The notes under the pieces: generated by a model
What the model saw: only the letters and a program-made list of their open reading frames with translations
The model's database searches: none
Told to the model about the DNA's origin: nothing
Shown: positions 52,831 to 62,657 of the stretch, piece after piece
How the letters are laid out: every line of letters starts with the position of its first letter
How positions within the stretch are numbered: position 1 is the stretch's first letter
Position numbers and translations under genes: made by a program
Source of the DNA: Acidobacteriaceae bacterium
Lineage (GTDB): Bacteria; Acidobacteriota; Terriglobia; Bryobacterales; Bryobacteraceae
NCBI GenBank assembly: GCA_019240405.1
Contig: JAFAYL010000029.1
Coordinates: 1-64,000, forward strand
Reading direction: 5' to 3'
DNA length: 64,000 nt

Positions 52831-53603
52831 ACGGCACAACCCAGCCGAGGATTTTCGGGCTCCGCATCGGCCTGGATCCCAAGTTCATCGTTGTTGGATT
52901 GATCGCAGTCGCCGCCCTGCTGTTTTGGTACAACTCGCGGAGCGATGTAGAAACGCCCTCGCGCCCTGCTGCTGGCGGCGGTTCTTCCGAAACGAGCGCG
53001 GGAGGCGTGACCGCGACACGCGCTCCAGGCAATGCGCTGACTGGACGCGGAACCACTCCCGCCGCAGCGCGCCGCGCGCAAAGGACAAACGATCATTCGA
53101 CATTGCGCATGCGCGCCATCGATGCGACTCACGGCGATATCGATCCGACCCTGCGCCTCGATTTACTCGCTCGACTTCAATCCCTTCAAGAGGGCGGAAA
53201 CAGCCGCAATCTTTTCGAAATGGGTGCCGCGCCCGCGCCCGGAATGACCGACGATCAAGGCCGCCCAATTAAACATCCGATCATCCCGCCGAAGCCGATT
53301 CCGCAGCCGCCTGTTATACCCGGCAGCGCGAACGATCCAATGGCGGATGTCAACATTCCGCTGAAATATTACGGTTTTTCGAAACCGGTCGGCAAGCCGC
53401 AAAGCAATCGCGGATTCTTTCTAGACGGCGACAACATTCTCGTTGCTTCTGAAGGCGAGCTTGTGAAACAGCGATACTTAGTCGTGGAACTGACTGCAAC
53501 CAGCGCGAGATTGGAAGATACTCAAGTGAAAAAGGGCAAGACGCTGCCTATTGTTCCGGAAAACAAAGAAGCCTCAGTCGCCCAATCATCGCCGGATGAG
53601 TAA
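52827..53603 (+). CDS. Membrane-anchored protein at the PilP/GspC position
   Basis: A 258-residue protein with one helix at about 20-38 (FIVVGLIAVAALLFW), a disordered Gly/Thr/Arg-rich linker (45-90), a helical segment (LRLDLLARLQSLQEGGNSRNLFEMG) and a C-terminal beta domain with IPLKYYGFSKPVGKPQSNRGFFLDGDNILVASEGELVKQRYLV. The combination of RNLFEMG and a small beta domain resembles the homology region of GspC/PilP, which links the platform to the secretin. I name it by position and shape, not by clear homology. Overlaps the pilO-like stop by 4 nt. Confidence 0.75.
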   Translation: MNGTTQPRIFGLRIGLDPKFIVVGLIAVAALLFWYNSRSDVETPSRPAAGGGSSETSAGGVTATRAPGNALTGRGTTPAAARRAQRTNDHSTLRMRAIDATHGDIDPTLRLDLLARLQSLQEGGNSRNLFEMGAAPAPGMTDDQGRPIKHPIIPPKPIPQPPVIPGSANDPMADVNIPLKYYGFSKPVGKPQSNRGFFLDGDNILVASEGELVKQRYLVVELTATSARLEDTQVKKGKTLPIVPENKEASVAQSSPDE

Positions 53604-53625
53604 CTCTGGAATCAACGAGCGAAGC

Positions 53626-55209
53626 ATGAAACCTGAATCCAATCGCTACCCAGCCCAGCGAGGGTCCGCGCTGTTGATCGTCTTTCTGTTCGCGGCGTTC
53701 GTTGCCATCATGCTTTATCGCGAAATGCCGGTGGCCGCTTTCGAAGCCAAGCGTCAGAAAGAAGAGACGCTCATAGACCGCGGAGAACAGTACAAGCGCG
53801 CGGTCAAACTGTTCTACAAGAAATTCGGAATGTATCCTGCCTCGATGGAACAGCTCGAAAACACGAACCGGCTGCGCTTCCTCCGCCATCGTTTTGTCGA
53901 TCCATTCACGGGTAAGGACGATTGGCGCCTGCTCCATGCCGGGCCAGGCGGCATGCTGATCGATTCGAAAGTTAACCCGCTCAAGAATGGACTGAATCAG
54001 AATGCTGCCGGCTTCGGTTCCGGATCCAATTCCGGCTTCGGAAGCGGGTCAGGTTTTGGCAACAACTCCGGTTTCGGCGCGGGATCGAGTTTTGGCAACC
54101 AGGGTTTCGGCAATAATCCGGCAGCCACAGCCAACACGGGATTGCAGGGCAACGGCAACGCTTCCGCAAATTCTGGATTCGGTTCGACCAATAACACCGC
54201 CGCAAATTCCGGCTTTGGAGGATTCAACAACAGCATCTCGACCTCCGGCTTCAATTCGGCGTCCGATCAGGGAACAGTTGTCGTGCCGAACATCACGCGG
54301 CGTCCGCCTGCGATCTCCTCAAGTGGCTCTCCTAGCGTGAACTCAACGCCTGAAACCGATCAAACCGCGTCCGTTGAGGGTGACCAGCAGGACCAGTCAG
54401 GGCAGTTGCAACAGAACCCTGATATGCAGCAGCCTGCAGACTCAGGCCAGCCTAACGAGCCCAACACAGACAACGGGACAACGCCTGATCAGGATTCCAA
54501 TGCCAACTTGAGCGGCGAAACACCCCAGCAGCAGATGCAGAACATGCTGCAGCGGCAGCGAATGCAGATGCAGCAAGACCAAGGGCCCGTGGACCCCAAT
54601 AATCCGCAGCAAAACATGCCGCAGCAAAATCCGATGATGCAGCGAAACCCGCTCATGCAGCAGAATTTCATCATGCGCCAGCAAATGATGCAACAGAACG
54701 CGCAAGCTCAACAAAACGCCGATGCGCAAAACCCGCAGGCGCAAGCCCCGGGCCAGATCACCGATCAGAGCGGAGCAACAGGCGGCACGCAAAATTCGTT
54801 AAACACCATCCGGCAGTTTCTTGGTACTCCTGGAAACCAGGGACAAACTTCTGGATTAAACTCGAACATTCGCGGTGGGGGTTTGGCGGGCGTCGCGAGC
54901 AAAGCTCAAGGACACGCCATTAAGGTCATCAACGACCAAGTGGACTATTCGCTATGGGAGTTTTATTACGATCCGAGCAAAGACACCAAATCAGTGATGT
55001 CGGGTGTAACGTCGGGCATGAACAACTCCAACCGGCCCTCTGGTTTTGCGAATAACCCGAACTCGACCGGTTTCTCCAATGCCAATCAGACAAACGGATT
55101 CAATCAGAATGGCTTCAACTCAAATTCCCCGGCCACCACAAGCTCCCCCAATTCGCAAACGAATCCAACTTCATCTCCAGGCAGCACGACTCAGAATCCG
55201 CCCCAGTAG
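53626..55209 (+). CDS. Pseudopilin-like protein with FG-rich and Q/N/M-rich low-complexity regions
   Basis: A 527-residue protein. The N-terminus RGSALLIVFLFAAFVAIMLYRE is a pilin-like helix without the usual GFxxxE, followed by a GspG-like helix (KFGMYPASMEQLENTNRLRFLRHRF) and DPFTGKDDWRL. Residues about 128-208 form a Gly/Phe/Ser/Asn tract with eight FG dipeptides, and 299-375 a Gln/Met/Asn tract with almost no hydrophobic aliphatic residues. A short ordered patch (AIKVINDQVDYSLWEFYYDPS) precedes an Asn/Ser/Pro-rich end. Its place at the end of the operon suggests a secreted or surface component. ATG 53626 is preferred; ATG 53596, overlapping the upstream stop, is an alternative. Confidence 0.8.
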   Translation: MKPESNRYPAQRGSALLIVFLFAAFVAIMLYREMPVAAFEAKRQKEETLIDRGEQYKRAVKLFYKKFGMYPASMEQLENTNRLRFLRHRFVDPFTGKDDWRLLHAGPGGMLIDSKVNPLKNGLNQNAAGFGSGSNSGFGSGSGFGNNSGFGAGSSFGNQGFGNNPAATANTGLQGNGNASANSGFGSTNNTAANSGFGGFNNSISTSGFNSASDQGTVVVPNITRRPPAISSSGSPSVNSTPETDQTASVEGDQQDQSGQLQQNPDMQQPADSGQPNEPNTDNGTTPDQDSNANLSGETPQQQMQNMLQRQRMQMQQDQGPVDPNNPQQNMPQQNPMMQRNPLMQQNFIMRQQMMQQNAQAQQNADAQNPQAQAPGQITDQSGATGGTQNSLNTIRQFLGTPGNQGQTSGLNSNIRGGGLAGVASKAQGHAIKVINDQVDYSLWEFYYDPSKDTKSVMSGVTSGMNNSNRPSGFANNPNSTGFSNANQTNGFNQNGFNSNSPATTSSPNSQTNPTSSPGSTTQNPPQ

Positions 55210-55220
55210 CGCGAAATCTC

Positions 55221-55799
55221 TTATCTGCAGTCAAACTGAAACGTGCTGACAAACTGTTTGAATACTGGCTCGAATCTGGCGATCTGCTCGAAGTGGCATT
55301 CGAGCTCCAGCGTGTATAGCGTTTGTCCGCGATGCACCAGAACGATCTCGTCAATCCACATCGCCCCGTCTTGCGGATCGAAGTAACGATCTTTCGTGAA
55401 TAAAGCAGCGTAGCCGAGCAGTTCCGTCGGCCGCTTTTCGAGCACTTCAAGCTGTTGCGCCCGCTCAAACCTCTTCAGCCCTTCCAAATGAGTTTCGAAG
55501 CTCTCAATCAGACGTATGGGAACCGGCTGACTCGAATCCTTTGCGACTTCTGAAAACGCGCCCACATCAATTTCGCCCGTCAGTCGGGATTGCTTCCTTA
55601 CTCGCGCCTTCACAAAGATGCCGGACCCTTCAAATGCATCTCCCTTGAGCCAATTCGCGGGATAGCTGACACAGTACCCCCACTGTTTGTTCCGATAGTG
55701 TTTCCAGGAAGTCTCGGGTGTAATGCCGGCCAGTGTGTTCGCTGAATCAGCCTTCGCGAGAACTGCCGTCACCAGCAGAATTGCCACTCGAATGCCCAT
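55221..55799 (-). CDS. Exported PsbP/DcrB-like protein, unknown
   Basis: A 192-residue protein with a signal peptide ([20 protein letters not shown]) and an alpha-beta domain beginning [32 protein letters not shown]. That opening, with the YP-x-x-W motif, is common to PsbP- and DcrB-like folds. It ends with a helix and the strand FVSTFQFDC. Two Cys (YC and DC) could pair. Function is unknown. ATG 55799 gives the natural signal peptide; ATG 55832 is also possible. It is convergent with the secretion operon and divergent from recA. Confidence 0.75.
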   Translation of the reverse strand: MGIRVAILLVTAVLAKADSANTLAGITPETSWKHYRNKQWGYCVSYPANWLKGDAFEGSGIFVKARVRKQSRLTGEIDVGAFSEVAKDSSQPVPIRLIESFETHLEGLKRFERAQQLEVLEKRPTELLGYAALFTKDRYFDPQDGAMWIDEIVLVHRGQTLYTLELECHFEQIARFEPVFKQFVSTFQFDCR

Positions 55800-55866
55800 C
55801 AATGGGACGATACCAGAGTTTTCCTTGAGCAACGTGCGCGAGAACCCGTCTCCCCTCCTCGGACTT

Positions 55867-55882
55867 CCTGTTTACAAACGGG
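55867..55882 (+). promoter_or_regulatory. 16-bp inverted repeat overlapping the recA ribosome binding site
   Basis: CCTGTTTACAAACGGG is a near-perfect dyad (CCyGTTT ry AAACrGG) ending 8 nt before the recA ATG. It could be the operator of a LexA-type repressor, but no consensus is known to me for this phylum. Confidence 0.35.
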
Positions 55883-55890
55883 AGAATTCA

Positions 55891-56955
55891 ATGGACGAAC
55901 GCCGCCGCCAGATTCTTGCCACGCTGGCGCAAATGGACAAGCAGTTTGGAAAAGGCTCTGTGTTGATGCTCGGCTCGCGTGCCGCGCTGCCGGTCGAGGT
56001 GATTCCCACCGGATCGATCGCGATCGATAACGCGCTCGGCGCAGGCGGCTTTCCGCGCGGTCGAGTGGTCGAGATCTTTGGCCCGGAATCGTCCGGCAAG
56101 ACGACGCTGGCGCTTCACGTTATTGCTGAAGCACAGCGTTCCGGCGGAACGGCCGCATTCATCGATGCCGAGCACGCGCTCGATCCGACCTACGCGACCC
56201 GCCTTGGCGTAGATACGGAGAATCTCATCGTCTCGCAACCGGATTACGGAGAGCAGGCGCTCGAGATTGCGCAAGCGCTGGTGAGCTCTCAGGCGATTGA
56301 CGTGATCGTCATCGATTCCGTCGCCGCACTTACGCCAAAAGCCGAAATTGAAGGCGAGATGGGCGACAGCCATATGGGATTGCAAGCCCGGATGATGTCT
56401 CAAGCCCTTCGCAAGCTTACTGCTTCAGTTTCCCGAGCGAATACGTGCCTGGTCTTCATCAATCAATTGCGAGAGAAGATTGGCGTAATGTTCGGCAATC
56501 CGGAAACCACCACGGGAGGGCGAGCGTTGAAGTTTTACGCCTCTATTCGCGTGGAAGTTCGCCGCGCCACCGCAATTAAAGATGGCGATGCGGCGATTGG
56601 CAGCCGCACCAAAGTCAAGATCGTCAAGAACAAGGTCGCAGCACCGTTCCGAGAAGTCGAAGTCGACATCCTCTACGGAAAAGGCATCTCGCGAGAAAGC
56701 GATGTGCTGGACCTAGGCGTACAACAGGCGCTTCTCGAAAAGAGCGGATCGTGGTACAGCTACAAAGGCGAGCGCATCGGCCAAGGCCGCGAAACCGCGC
56801 GTCAAACGTTGATTGACCGGCCGGAATTATGCCGCGCCATTGAAGCTGAACTCCGGCAGGTCCTCGGATTGAATGGCGCGAATCGGAAAGAACCGGTTAG
56901 CGAGTTCGAGCTGACGGCGGAGAAAAACGGCCGCAAGGTGCTGGCCGCGTCGTAA
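55891..56955 (+). CDS. recA: Recombinase RecA
   Basis: DNA strand-exchange protein of 354 residues, which also activates LexA cleavage. The sequence is canonical: [11 protein letters not shown], Walker [32 protein letters not shown], the L1/L2 loops and [29 protein letters not shown] good ribosome binding site (GGGAG) precedes ATG 55891. An in-frame reading extends to 55723 but is not RecA-like. Convergent with the lactonase gene, 1 nt apart. Confidence 0.97.
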   Translation: MDERRRQILATLAQMDKQFGKGSVLMLGSRAALPVEVIPTGSIAIDNALGAGGFPRGRVVEIFGPESSGKTTLALHVIAEAQRSGGTAAFIDAEHALDPTYATRLGVDTENLIVSQPDYGEQALEIAQALVSSQAIDVIVIDSVAALTPKAEIEGEMGDSHMGLQARMMSQALRKLTASVSRANTCLVFINQLREKIGVMFGNPETTTGGRALKFYASIRVEVRRATAIKDGDAAIGSRTKVKIVKNKVAAPFREVEVDILYGKGISRESDVLDLGVQQALLEKSGSWYSYKGERIGQGRETARQTLIDRPELCRAIEAELRQVLGLNGANRKEPVSEFELTAEKNGRKVLAAS

Positions 56956-56956
56956 A

Positions 56957-58111
56957 TTACGCCGCAGGCACAAACTGGAACGCCACCGGTGTAGCCACGT
57001 TAATCATTTGGCCGGTTGAATCGAGTTCGCCTGTTTTCTGATTAATTCGGAAGACAACGACTTGATCGGATCTGTGGTTCCCCACAAAGAGAAAATGCCC
57101 GGTCGGATCGATCTCTACGCCCCGTGGCTCCTTGCCTCGTGACGGAACGATTTGGATTTGCCTCAGCGTTCCCGTTTTTTCGTCAATCGCAAATACGGCA
57201 ATGCTGTCGTCCCCGCGGTTGGACGCATAGAGAAACTTACCAGCTCGGTCAACCAGTATTTCCGCGGGTGCGTTCTCTCCTGAAAACCCGGGAGGGAGCG
57301 TTGATACGGTCTGCACCAGCTTCAAATCTCCGGTCGAAGCGTCATACGAGAAAACGGTGATAACAGATTTAAGTTCATTGATCACGTAGGCGAACCTGCC
57401 GTTTGGACTGAAGGCGATGTGACGGGGGCCCAATCCCGCTTCCTCCTTCACAAACGGCGGTTGGTTTGAAGTGAGTTTTGAATGAGCTGAATCGATCCTG
57501 TAAATTCGAATCTGATCCAGCCCGAGATCAGGCACATAAAGAAACCGGTTTCCGGCTGCTATAACGACTTCGTGCGCATGGGGCCCTTTCTGGCGCTCAG
57601 GATCGACGCTCGAGCCGTGAGCCTCCATCAAAGCGGACATAACGCCCAGTCGTCCATCATGTTCAATCGGATACGCTGAGATGCCGCCGGTTCCGTAATT
57701 GGCGACAAAGAGCGTCTTTGCTGTCGCATCCACAACCAAGTGGCACGGAGCGACGCCGCCTGACGACGTGCTGTTCAGGAATCTCAGCGAACCGTGTTTG
57801 CGATCAATCGAAAACGCCGCTACGCCTCCATTCACCTCGCCATCCAGTTCGCTGACCGCGTAAAGAAAGCGGAAATGGTTATCACTCGCTAGAAACGATG
57901 GATTCGCCACTTCACTCACCAAACCCATTGGATCGAGTTTGCTGGTGGCTGCATCGAATCTATACCCGTAAATCCCTTTACCGTAGGTTCCAACATAGAC
58001 GAAATAGTTGGTCAGCTCCGGATTCCGTAATGTCGCGCTGCTCTCAACGGCGCACATGATAGTGACAAGCCCTCCTAGGTAGACTGCGAGTCTGATGAAA
58101 AACATTCGCAT
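56957..58111 (-). CDS. Lactonase-family seven-bladed beta-propeller (6-phosphogluconolactonase-like), exported
   Basis: Beta-propeller of 384 residues related to Pgl/YbhE lactonases. It has a signal-like N-terminus (MRMFFIRLAVYLGGLVTIMCAVESSA) and regular blades: NYFVYVGTYGKGIYGYRFD, PSFLASDNHFRFLYAVSE, PCHLVVDATAKTLFVANYGTG and the family HAHEV/GPRHIAFSPNGRFAYVINE motif that holds the substrate site. Because it appears exported, it is unlikely to act on cytoplasmic 6-phosphogluconolactone and may hydrolyse another lactone. It lies 12 nt downstream of the amidase gene in the same orientation. Confidence 0.9.
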   Translation of the reverse strand: MRMFFIRLAVYLGGLVTIMCAVESSATLRNPELTNYFVYVGTYGKGIYGYRFDAATSKLDPMGLVSEVANPSFLASDNHFRFLYAVSELDGEVNGGVAAFSIDRKHGSLRFLNSTSSGGVAPCHLVVDATAKTLFVANYGTGGISAYPIEHDGRLGVMSALMEAHGSSVDPERQKGPHAHEVVIAAGNRFLYVPDLGLDQIRIYRIDSAHSKLTSNQPPFVKEEAGLGPRHIAFSPNGRFAYVINELKSVITVFSYDASTGDLKLVQTVSTLPPGFSGENAPAEILVDRAGKFLYASNRGDDSIAVFAIDEKTGTLRQIQIVPSRGKEPRGVEIDPTGHFLFVGNHRSDQVVVFRINQKTGELDSTGQMINVATPVAFQFVPAA

Positions 58112-58123
58112 TGTTTGCTCGCC

Positions 58124-59530
58124 TTAAGCGTAGTGTCGCAGGTGCTGCGGAAAAATAGACGGCATCTGCCACCCGCCAAACTGCGTCTCGATGAGCTGGC
58201 AAATTTCGAGTGCTAGCATGTCGCGCCAAGGCTTAGTCACGATCTGCACGTTGATTGGGAGTCCGTCAGTTTCAGCGCAGCGGACCGTTGCCGCCGGGGT
58301 CCCGGCAACATTCCAAGCCATCGTATAGCTGAATCCTTCGAAGTTATTGCCCTTAATTGAATCTCCATGCGCGAGCGCCGGTTTCGTGTAGACAGGACAA
58401 AGAATGGCGTCGAACTGCTCGAAAAAATGCGCGATTCTCGAACGGTATTCATCCCATTGCGCCCATCGTGCGGCGAATTCGGAAGCACCGGCGCGAAATG
58501 GCCGGAACCGGTCCATAAAGCCAGTCAAGAGCGGGTGGACTCGTGTACTTCCCTCGGCTTCAAGATACGCGTCGATACCCTCGCCACGGTCCGCGCCAAG
58601 CAGCGCGAGCTCCAGCTCGTACGCTTGATCTATGCCCGGAGGCGTCTGTTCTTCAACGATCATCCCGCCCTGCGAGAGAAAATCGGCGCAGCGTCGGACA
58701 GCATTAGCAATTTCTCCCGTGCATCGCGCGATTCCGTTATCCGTGAAGAATGCAACGCGAGTCTGCTGGAGATTTTCGGCCCTCATCAAGGAAACCGGCG
58801 GTGAACTCAAATCGAGACTATCCTCGCCCGCCAAAAGCTCCATTGCTAGGAGAAGATCTTCGGTATGGCGCGCCATCGGGCCAATCTGCCAGAGGCCTTC
58901 AATCCAGCCGCCCGCCGGCGGAACGTGGCCGGTTCGGGGCAGACGCCCGCGCGTTGGTTTGATACTCGCGATCCCGCAGAAATGAGCCGGAATCCGCACG
59001 CTTCCGGCCGCATCGCTTCCAAGGCCGAGAGGCGAGCCGCACGCTGCGATCAGCGCTGACTCGCCGCCGCTGCTCCCGCCGGGCGTGCGTGACAAATCAT
59101 ATGGATTGTTGGTTCGGCCGAAGATCAGATTGTCGCTTTCATAAGCGAAGAGCAGATCCGGAAGGTTGGTCTTCGCAATCGGAATCCCGCCCGCATAGCG
59201 CAAGCGGTGTACTAGCGTCGCGTCCTTCAACGCAGGAGGCGCGTTCTTTCGGCCGGTTGTTCCGGCTGTCGTCGTCCTTCCTTCCACATCAATCGAATCT
59301 TTGATCGAAAAAGGAACACCGTGCAAAGGGCCGCACTCTCCGCCACTCGCGAGCATGCGATCGGCAGCTTCCGCCTGACGCAGCGCGGAATCGGCGAGCA
59401 GATCGGTCACCGCATTGACCGCCGGATTGACTTGCTGAATCCTGTCCAGGTGGGCACTGACCAATTCAAAGGATGAGACTTCCCGGTTCCGAATCAGCTT
59501 CGCCATCACAACCGCACTCAGGTCCAGCAC
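58124..59530 (-). CDS. Amidase signature-family hydrolase
   Basis: Amidase of 468 residues with the Ser-cisSer-Lys triad: Lys in GVPFSIKDSIDVEG (about 79-80), cis-Ser in RTPGGSSGGESALIAACG and the nucleophile Ser in GLGSDAAGSVRIPAHFCG. Substrate unknown; the family includes GatA, fatty-acid amide hydrolases and aryl amidases. No gatB or gatC is adjacent and the sequence lacks GatA-specific features, so a general amidase or peptide-amide hydrolase is more likely. It is cytoplasmic (no signal). Confidence 0.92.
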   Translation of the reverse strand: MLDLSAVVMAKLIRNREVSSFELVSAHLDRIQQVNPAVNAVTDLLADSALRQAEAADRMLASGGECGPLHGVPFSIKDSIDVEGRTTTAGTTGRKNAPPALKDATLVHRLRYAGGIPIAKTNLPDLLFAYESDNLIFGRTNNPYDLSRTPGGSSGGESALIAACGSPLGLGSDAAGSVRIPAHFCGIASIKPTRGRLPRTGHVPPAGGWIEGLWQIGPMARHTEDLLLAMELLAGEDSLDLSSPPVSLMRAENLQQTRVAFFTDNGIARCTGEIANAVRRCADFLSQGGMIVEEQTPPGIDQAYELELALLGADRGEGIDAYLEAEGSTRVHPLLTGFMDRFRPFRAGASEFAARWAQWDEYRSRIAHFFEQFDAILCPVYTKPALAHGDSIKGNNFEGFSYTMAWNVAGTPAATVRCAETDGLPINVQIVTKPWRDMLALEICQLIETQFGGWQMPSIFPQHLRHYA

Positions 59531-59594
59531 AATTACAAATCTAGCGGCATCGCGTTCACGTTTGCTTTTATAAAATGAATAGTTTCACGCCGTA

Positions 59595-62500
59595 ATGAGA
59601 AGCTTCAGGGTTACAGCTCCTCTAGCGGGGCTTTGCGCCCTGTTGTTTGCTGCCGATGTTGTCCCGCCGGCAGAGGATCGCCTTTGGGAATACCGCAACC
59701 TCGGCAAAGCGTTCTACGAGAATCCCGATACACATCTCCAAGCCGTCGAGCAGTTGCGCGCTGCGCTTCAACTCGCGCCGGACTCCGTGCGCGAACGCAT
59801 CAACTATGGTCTCGCGCTACTGCGAGCCGGGCAGACCGAAGCGGGAATGGCGGAGCTAACGCGCGCGCAAAACCAGGATCCGTCCATTCCGCACACCTGG
59901 TTCAATCTGGGAATCGCATACAAGCGCAACGGCGATTGGGATCGCGCTATAGAACAGCTAAAAGGCACTATCCGGCTTGTTCCGAATGAACCGGTTCCTC
60001 ACTACAATCTCGGCGCGGTGCTGCGGTCGAAGGGTCAGAACGATGAAGCTCGCGAAGAGTTCATCACAGCCGAAAAGCTGAATCCAGACCTAGCCGGCCC
60101 GCATTTCCAACTCTTCACTTTGTATCAGCGCGGCGGCAACAAAGAGGCTGCTGCGCAAGAAAGGCGTGCTTTCGAAGAAGCGAAGAAGCGAAACGAAGGC
60201 GCAGCCGTTCCCGAAGACATGGAATGGTGCTTCTATGCCGAGCTATACGATCCGCCCGAGCCGAGGCCGTCAGCGGAGAATGAGCCGACCAAGTACGACG
60301 ATCACGTAGTCAGCAAAGGATGGGATGCGTCGAGCGCCGGCATGCAAGTGATCGATTCAGAAGGTAACGGGCACGCGGATCTTCTCGTTTGGTCGCGCGA
60401 CCGAGTAGCGTTGTTTAAGCGCGGTACCGAGTTAGCCAAGAATTCAGGTCTGGAAGCTCTTCGCGGCGTGGTCAGTATTTCGCCCGGCGACTTCGATAAC
60501 GACGGCTTGCCGGACCTTTGCGTTATTACGGGCGACGGAGCAGAAGTGTATCACAACAATCGCGGCACATTCTCGAAATTCTTGGATCTTCCGAACACAG
60601 CCGGCGCTCGCAAAGCGCTCTGGCTTGATTACGATCACGATTACGATTTGGACCTATTGCTCTTTGGCCCGAGTCCCGTGCTGATGCGCAATAACGGAAA
60701 CGGCAAGTTTGAGAACAAAACGTCTGCTTTTCCGTTCGTGAAAGGTCAGGCTCTCGACGCGGTAATATTCGCCGTTCGCGGCGATACGGCCGCTCGCGAC
60801 GTCATCGTTTCCTATGCAGATCGCGCGGGGGTCTTGTATCGGGACAAGCTCAACGGAGTTTTCGAAGCGTCTGATCTGCCCTCACTCCCGGCAGGCGCTT
60901 CTTTGCTCGACGTTCAGGATTTCAATCACGACGGCTTGCTTGATTTGGTGAGTTACAGCCCTCAAATTCGGACGCTCCAGAATCAGAACGAGAAACTCCT
61001 CCCGGTTGAGAACGCGCATCCCGCGAAATCGCCCGTGCGCGCCGATTTCAACGGCGATCACCGTGAAGACTATGCGCGCATCCTTCCGGACGGCTCGTTG
61101 CATCTTTATCTCAATGCTTCGCCCGCGCAACGCTGGGCCACGATCCGCATTCAGGGCATTAAGAATATCAAGGAAGCTGACGGCGCCACAGTCGAAGTGA
61201 AATCCGGCGCGTTTTACGACAAGCGAATCTATCAAGGCGTGCCGCTTGCCTTCGCAACCGACGGGCACGTAAACGCCGACACCGTTCGCATTACCTGGCC
61301 GAACGGCCTCATTCAGAACGAAACGCGCAAGCAAAGCGGCGAATCGCTTACGATCGCGGAAGCCCAGCGCCTCTCGGGTTCCTGCCCGATGATCTTTGCC
61401 TGGAATGGCCACGCATTTGAATTCATCACAGATGTGTTGGGCGTGGCTCCGTTAGGAGCAAGCTCGGGAGACGGGAATTACTTTCCGGTCGATCACAACG
61501 AATACATTCAAATTCCGGGTTCTTCGCTGCACGCGGAAGCCGGCGAGTATCGGATTCACATCACTGAAGAGCTTCACGAAGTGTCGTACCTCGATCAGGT
61601 TCAATTAATCGCCGTCGACCATCCGGCTTACGTCGAGATCTATACCAACGACAAATTCAAATCGCCGCCGTATCCGGAATTTCGTCTCTTCGGCGCGCAT
61701 TCGAAGATTCATCCGGTTCGCGCTACCGATGATCTCGGCAACGACGTGACTTCGCGGCTGACGCAAAAAGATCATAAATATCCGGACGCCTTCGCCCATA
61801 ACACAGCAGGTGTCGCGGCACTGCACACGCTCAATCTCGATTTTGGAAATGCAGCGCCGGAGAATGGCGCAGCGCTTGTTCTCAACGGCTGGGTTGATTG
61901 GGCCGACGGCAGCACGTTTCTTGGCGCTTCTCAGAACGGGACCGGTCTAATCTTTCCCTACTTGCAGGTGAAAGATGCATCCGGCAAATGGAAAACGGTC
62001 ATCCAAGATATGGGGATGCCCTCGGGCAAACCGAAGACGATTGTGGTGGATCTCACCGGAAAATTTCTTTCACGCTCGCGCGGAGTGCGCATCGTAACGA
62101 ATCTCTGCATTTATTGGGACGAGATCTTTCTGATCGGTGACGCGCGTCCTCCCGAAGTCCATCTCACGCCCATCAATTCAGATACGGCGGACTTGCACTT
62201 CCGCGGCTTTTCGCGTGCAGTGATTGATCCGGCGCGCCAGCATCCCGAGCGCTTCTTATATGACGATGTCCGGCCTGTATCGAGCTGGAATCCGACTCCC
62301 GGGCTCTATACCCGATACGGAGACGTTCGCCCGCTCGTACAAAAAGCCGATGACCGGCTGGTCATCATGGGATCGGGAGATGAATTGAAGCTGACGTTTC
62401 CCTCTGCGCAGTTGCCTCAATTGCCCGCAGGCTGGTCGCGAGATTTCCTGTTGCTAGTGGATGGTTGGGCCAAAGATGCCGATCCGAATACCGCGTTTAG

Positions 62501-62657
62501 CCAGAGCGTTATGCCCTTGCCTTTCCACGCGATGAGCGCGTATCCATATAAGCCCGGTGAGCATTTTCCAAGCGATGCCGAACATCTCGCGTACTTGCAA
62601 GATTACGTGACGCGTCCCGCGTTGCGCCTGATCCGGCCCTTAGCTCCTGTTCAATGA
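59595..62657 (+). CDS. Exported TPR plus VCBS/ASPIC repeat protein
   Basis: A 1020-residue extracellular or periplasmic protein. After a signal peptide (FRVTAPLAGLCALLFAADV) there are about four TPR units (residues 30-200, for example PHTWFNLGIAYKRNGDWDRAIEQL), then a beta-propeller of FG-GAP/VCBS calcium-binding repeats: FDNDGLPDLCVIT, LDYDHDYDLDLLLFG, FNHDGLLDLVSYS and FNGDHREDYARI. An ASPIC/UnbV-like strand (VRITWPNG) follows near residue 575. The last 400 residues are a further beta-rich domain with two or three probable jelly-roll modules. Such proteins are numerous in Acidobacteriota; ligand unknown. Its stop overlaps the start of the cytochrome gene by 4 nt. Confidence 0.88.
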   Translation: MRSFRVTAPLAGLCALLFAADVVPPAEDRLWEYRNLGKAFYENPDTHLQAVEQLRAALQLAPDSVRERINYGLALLRAGQTEAGMAELTRAQNQDPSIPHTWFNLGIAYKRNGDWDRAIEQLKGTIRLVPNEPVPHYNLGAVLRSKGQNDEAREEFITAEKLNPDLAGPHFQLFTLYQRGGNKEAAAQERRAFEEAKKRNEGAAVPEDMEWCFYAELYDPPEPRPSAENEPTKYDDHVVSKGWDASSAGMQVIDSEGNGHADLLVWSRDRVALFKRGTELAKNSGLEALRGVVSISPGDFDNDGLPDLCVITGDGAEVYHNNRGTFSKFLDLPNTAGARKALWLDYDHDYDLDLLLFGPSPVLMRNNGNGKFENKTSAFPFVKGQALDAVIFAVRGDTAARDVIVSYADRAGVLYRDKLNGVFEASDLPSLPAGASLLDVQDFNHDGLLDLVSYSPQIRTLQNQNEKLLPVENAHPAKSPVRADFNGDHREDYARILPDGSLHLYLNASPAQRWATIRIQGIKNIKEADGATVEVKSGAFYDKRIYQGVPLAFATDGHVNADTVRITWPNGLIQNETRKQSGESLTIAEAQRLSGSCPMIFAWNGHAFEFITDVLGVAPLGASSGDGNYFPVDHNEYIQIPGSSLHAEAGEYRIHITEELHEVSYLDQVQLIAVDHPAYVEIYTNDKFKSPPYPEFRLFGAHSKIHPVRATDDLGNDVTSRLTQKDHKYPDAFAHNTAGVAALHTLNLDFGNAAPENGAALVLNGWVDWADGSTFLGASQNGTGLIFPYLQVKDASGKWKTVIQDMGMPSGKPKTIVVDLTGKFLSRSRGVRIVTNLCIYWDEIFLIGDARPPEVHLTPINSDTADLHFRGFSRAVIDPARQHPERFLYDDVRPVSSWNPTPGLYTRYGDVRPLVQKADDRLVIMGSGDELKLTFPSAQLPQLPAGWSRDFLLLVDGWAKDADPNTAFSQSVMPLPFHAMSAYPYKPGEHFPSDAEHLAYLQDYVTRPALRLIRPLAPVQ

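Noticed and set aside
55723-55890. 56-residue N-terminal extension of RecA
   Set aside because: Not RecA-like and it overlaps the divergent exported-protein gene; ATG 55891 has a good ribosome binding site.
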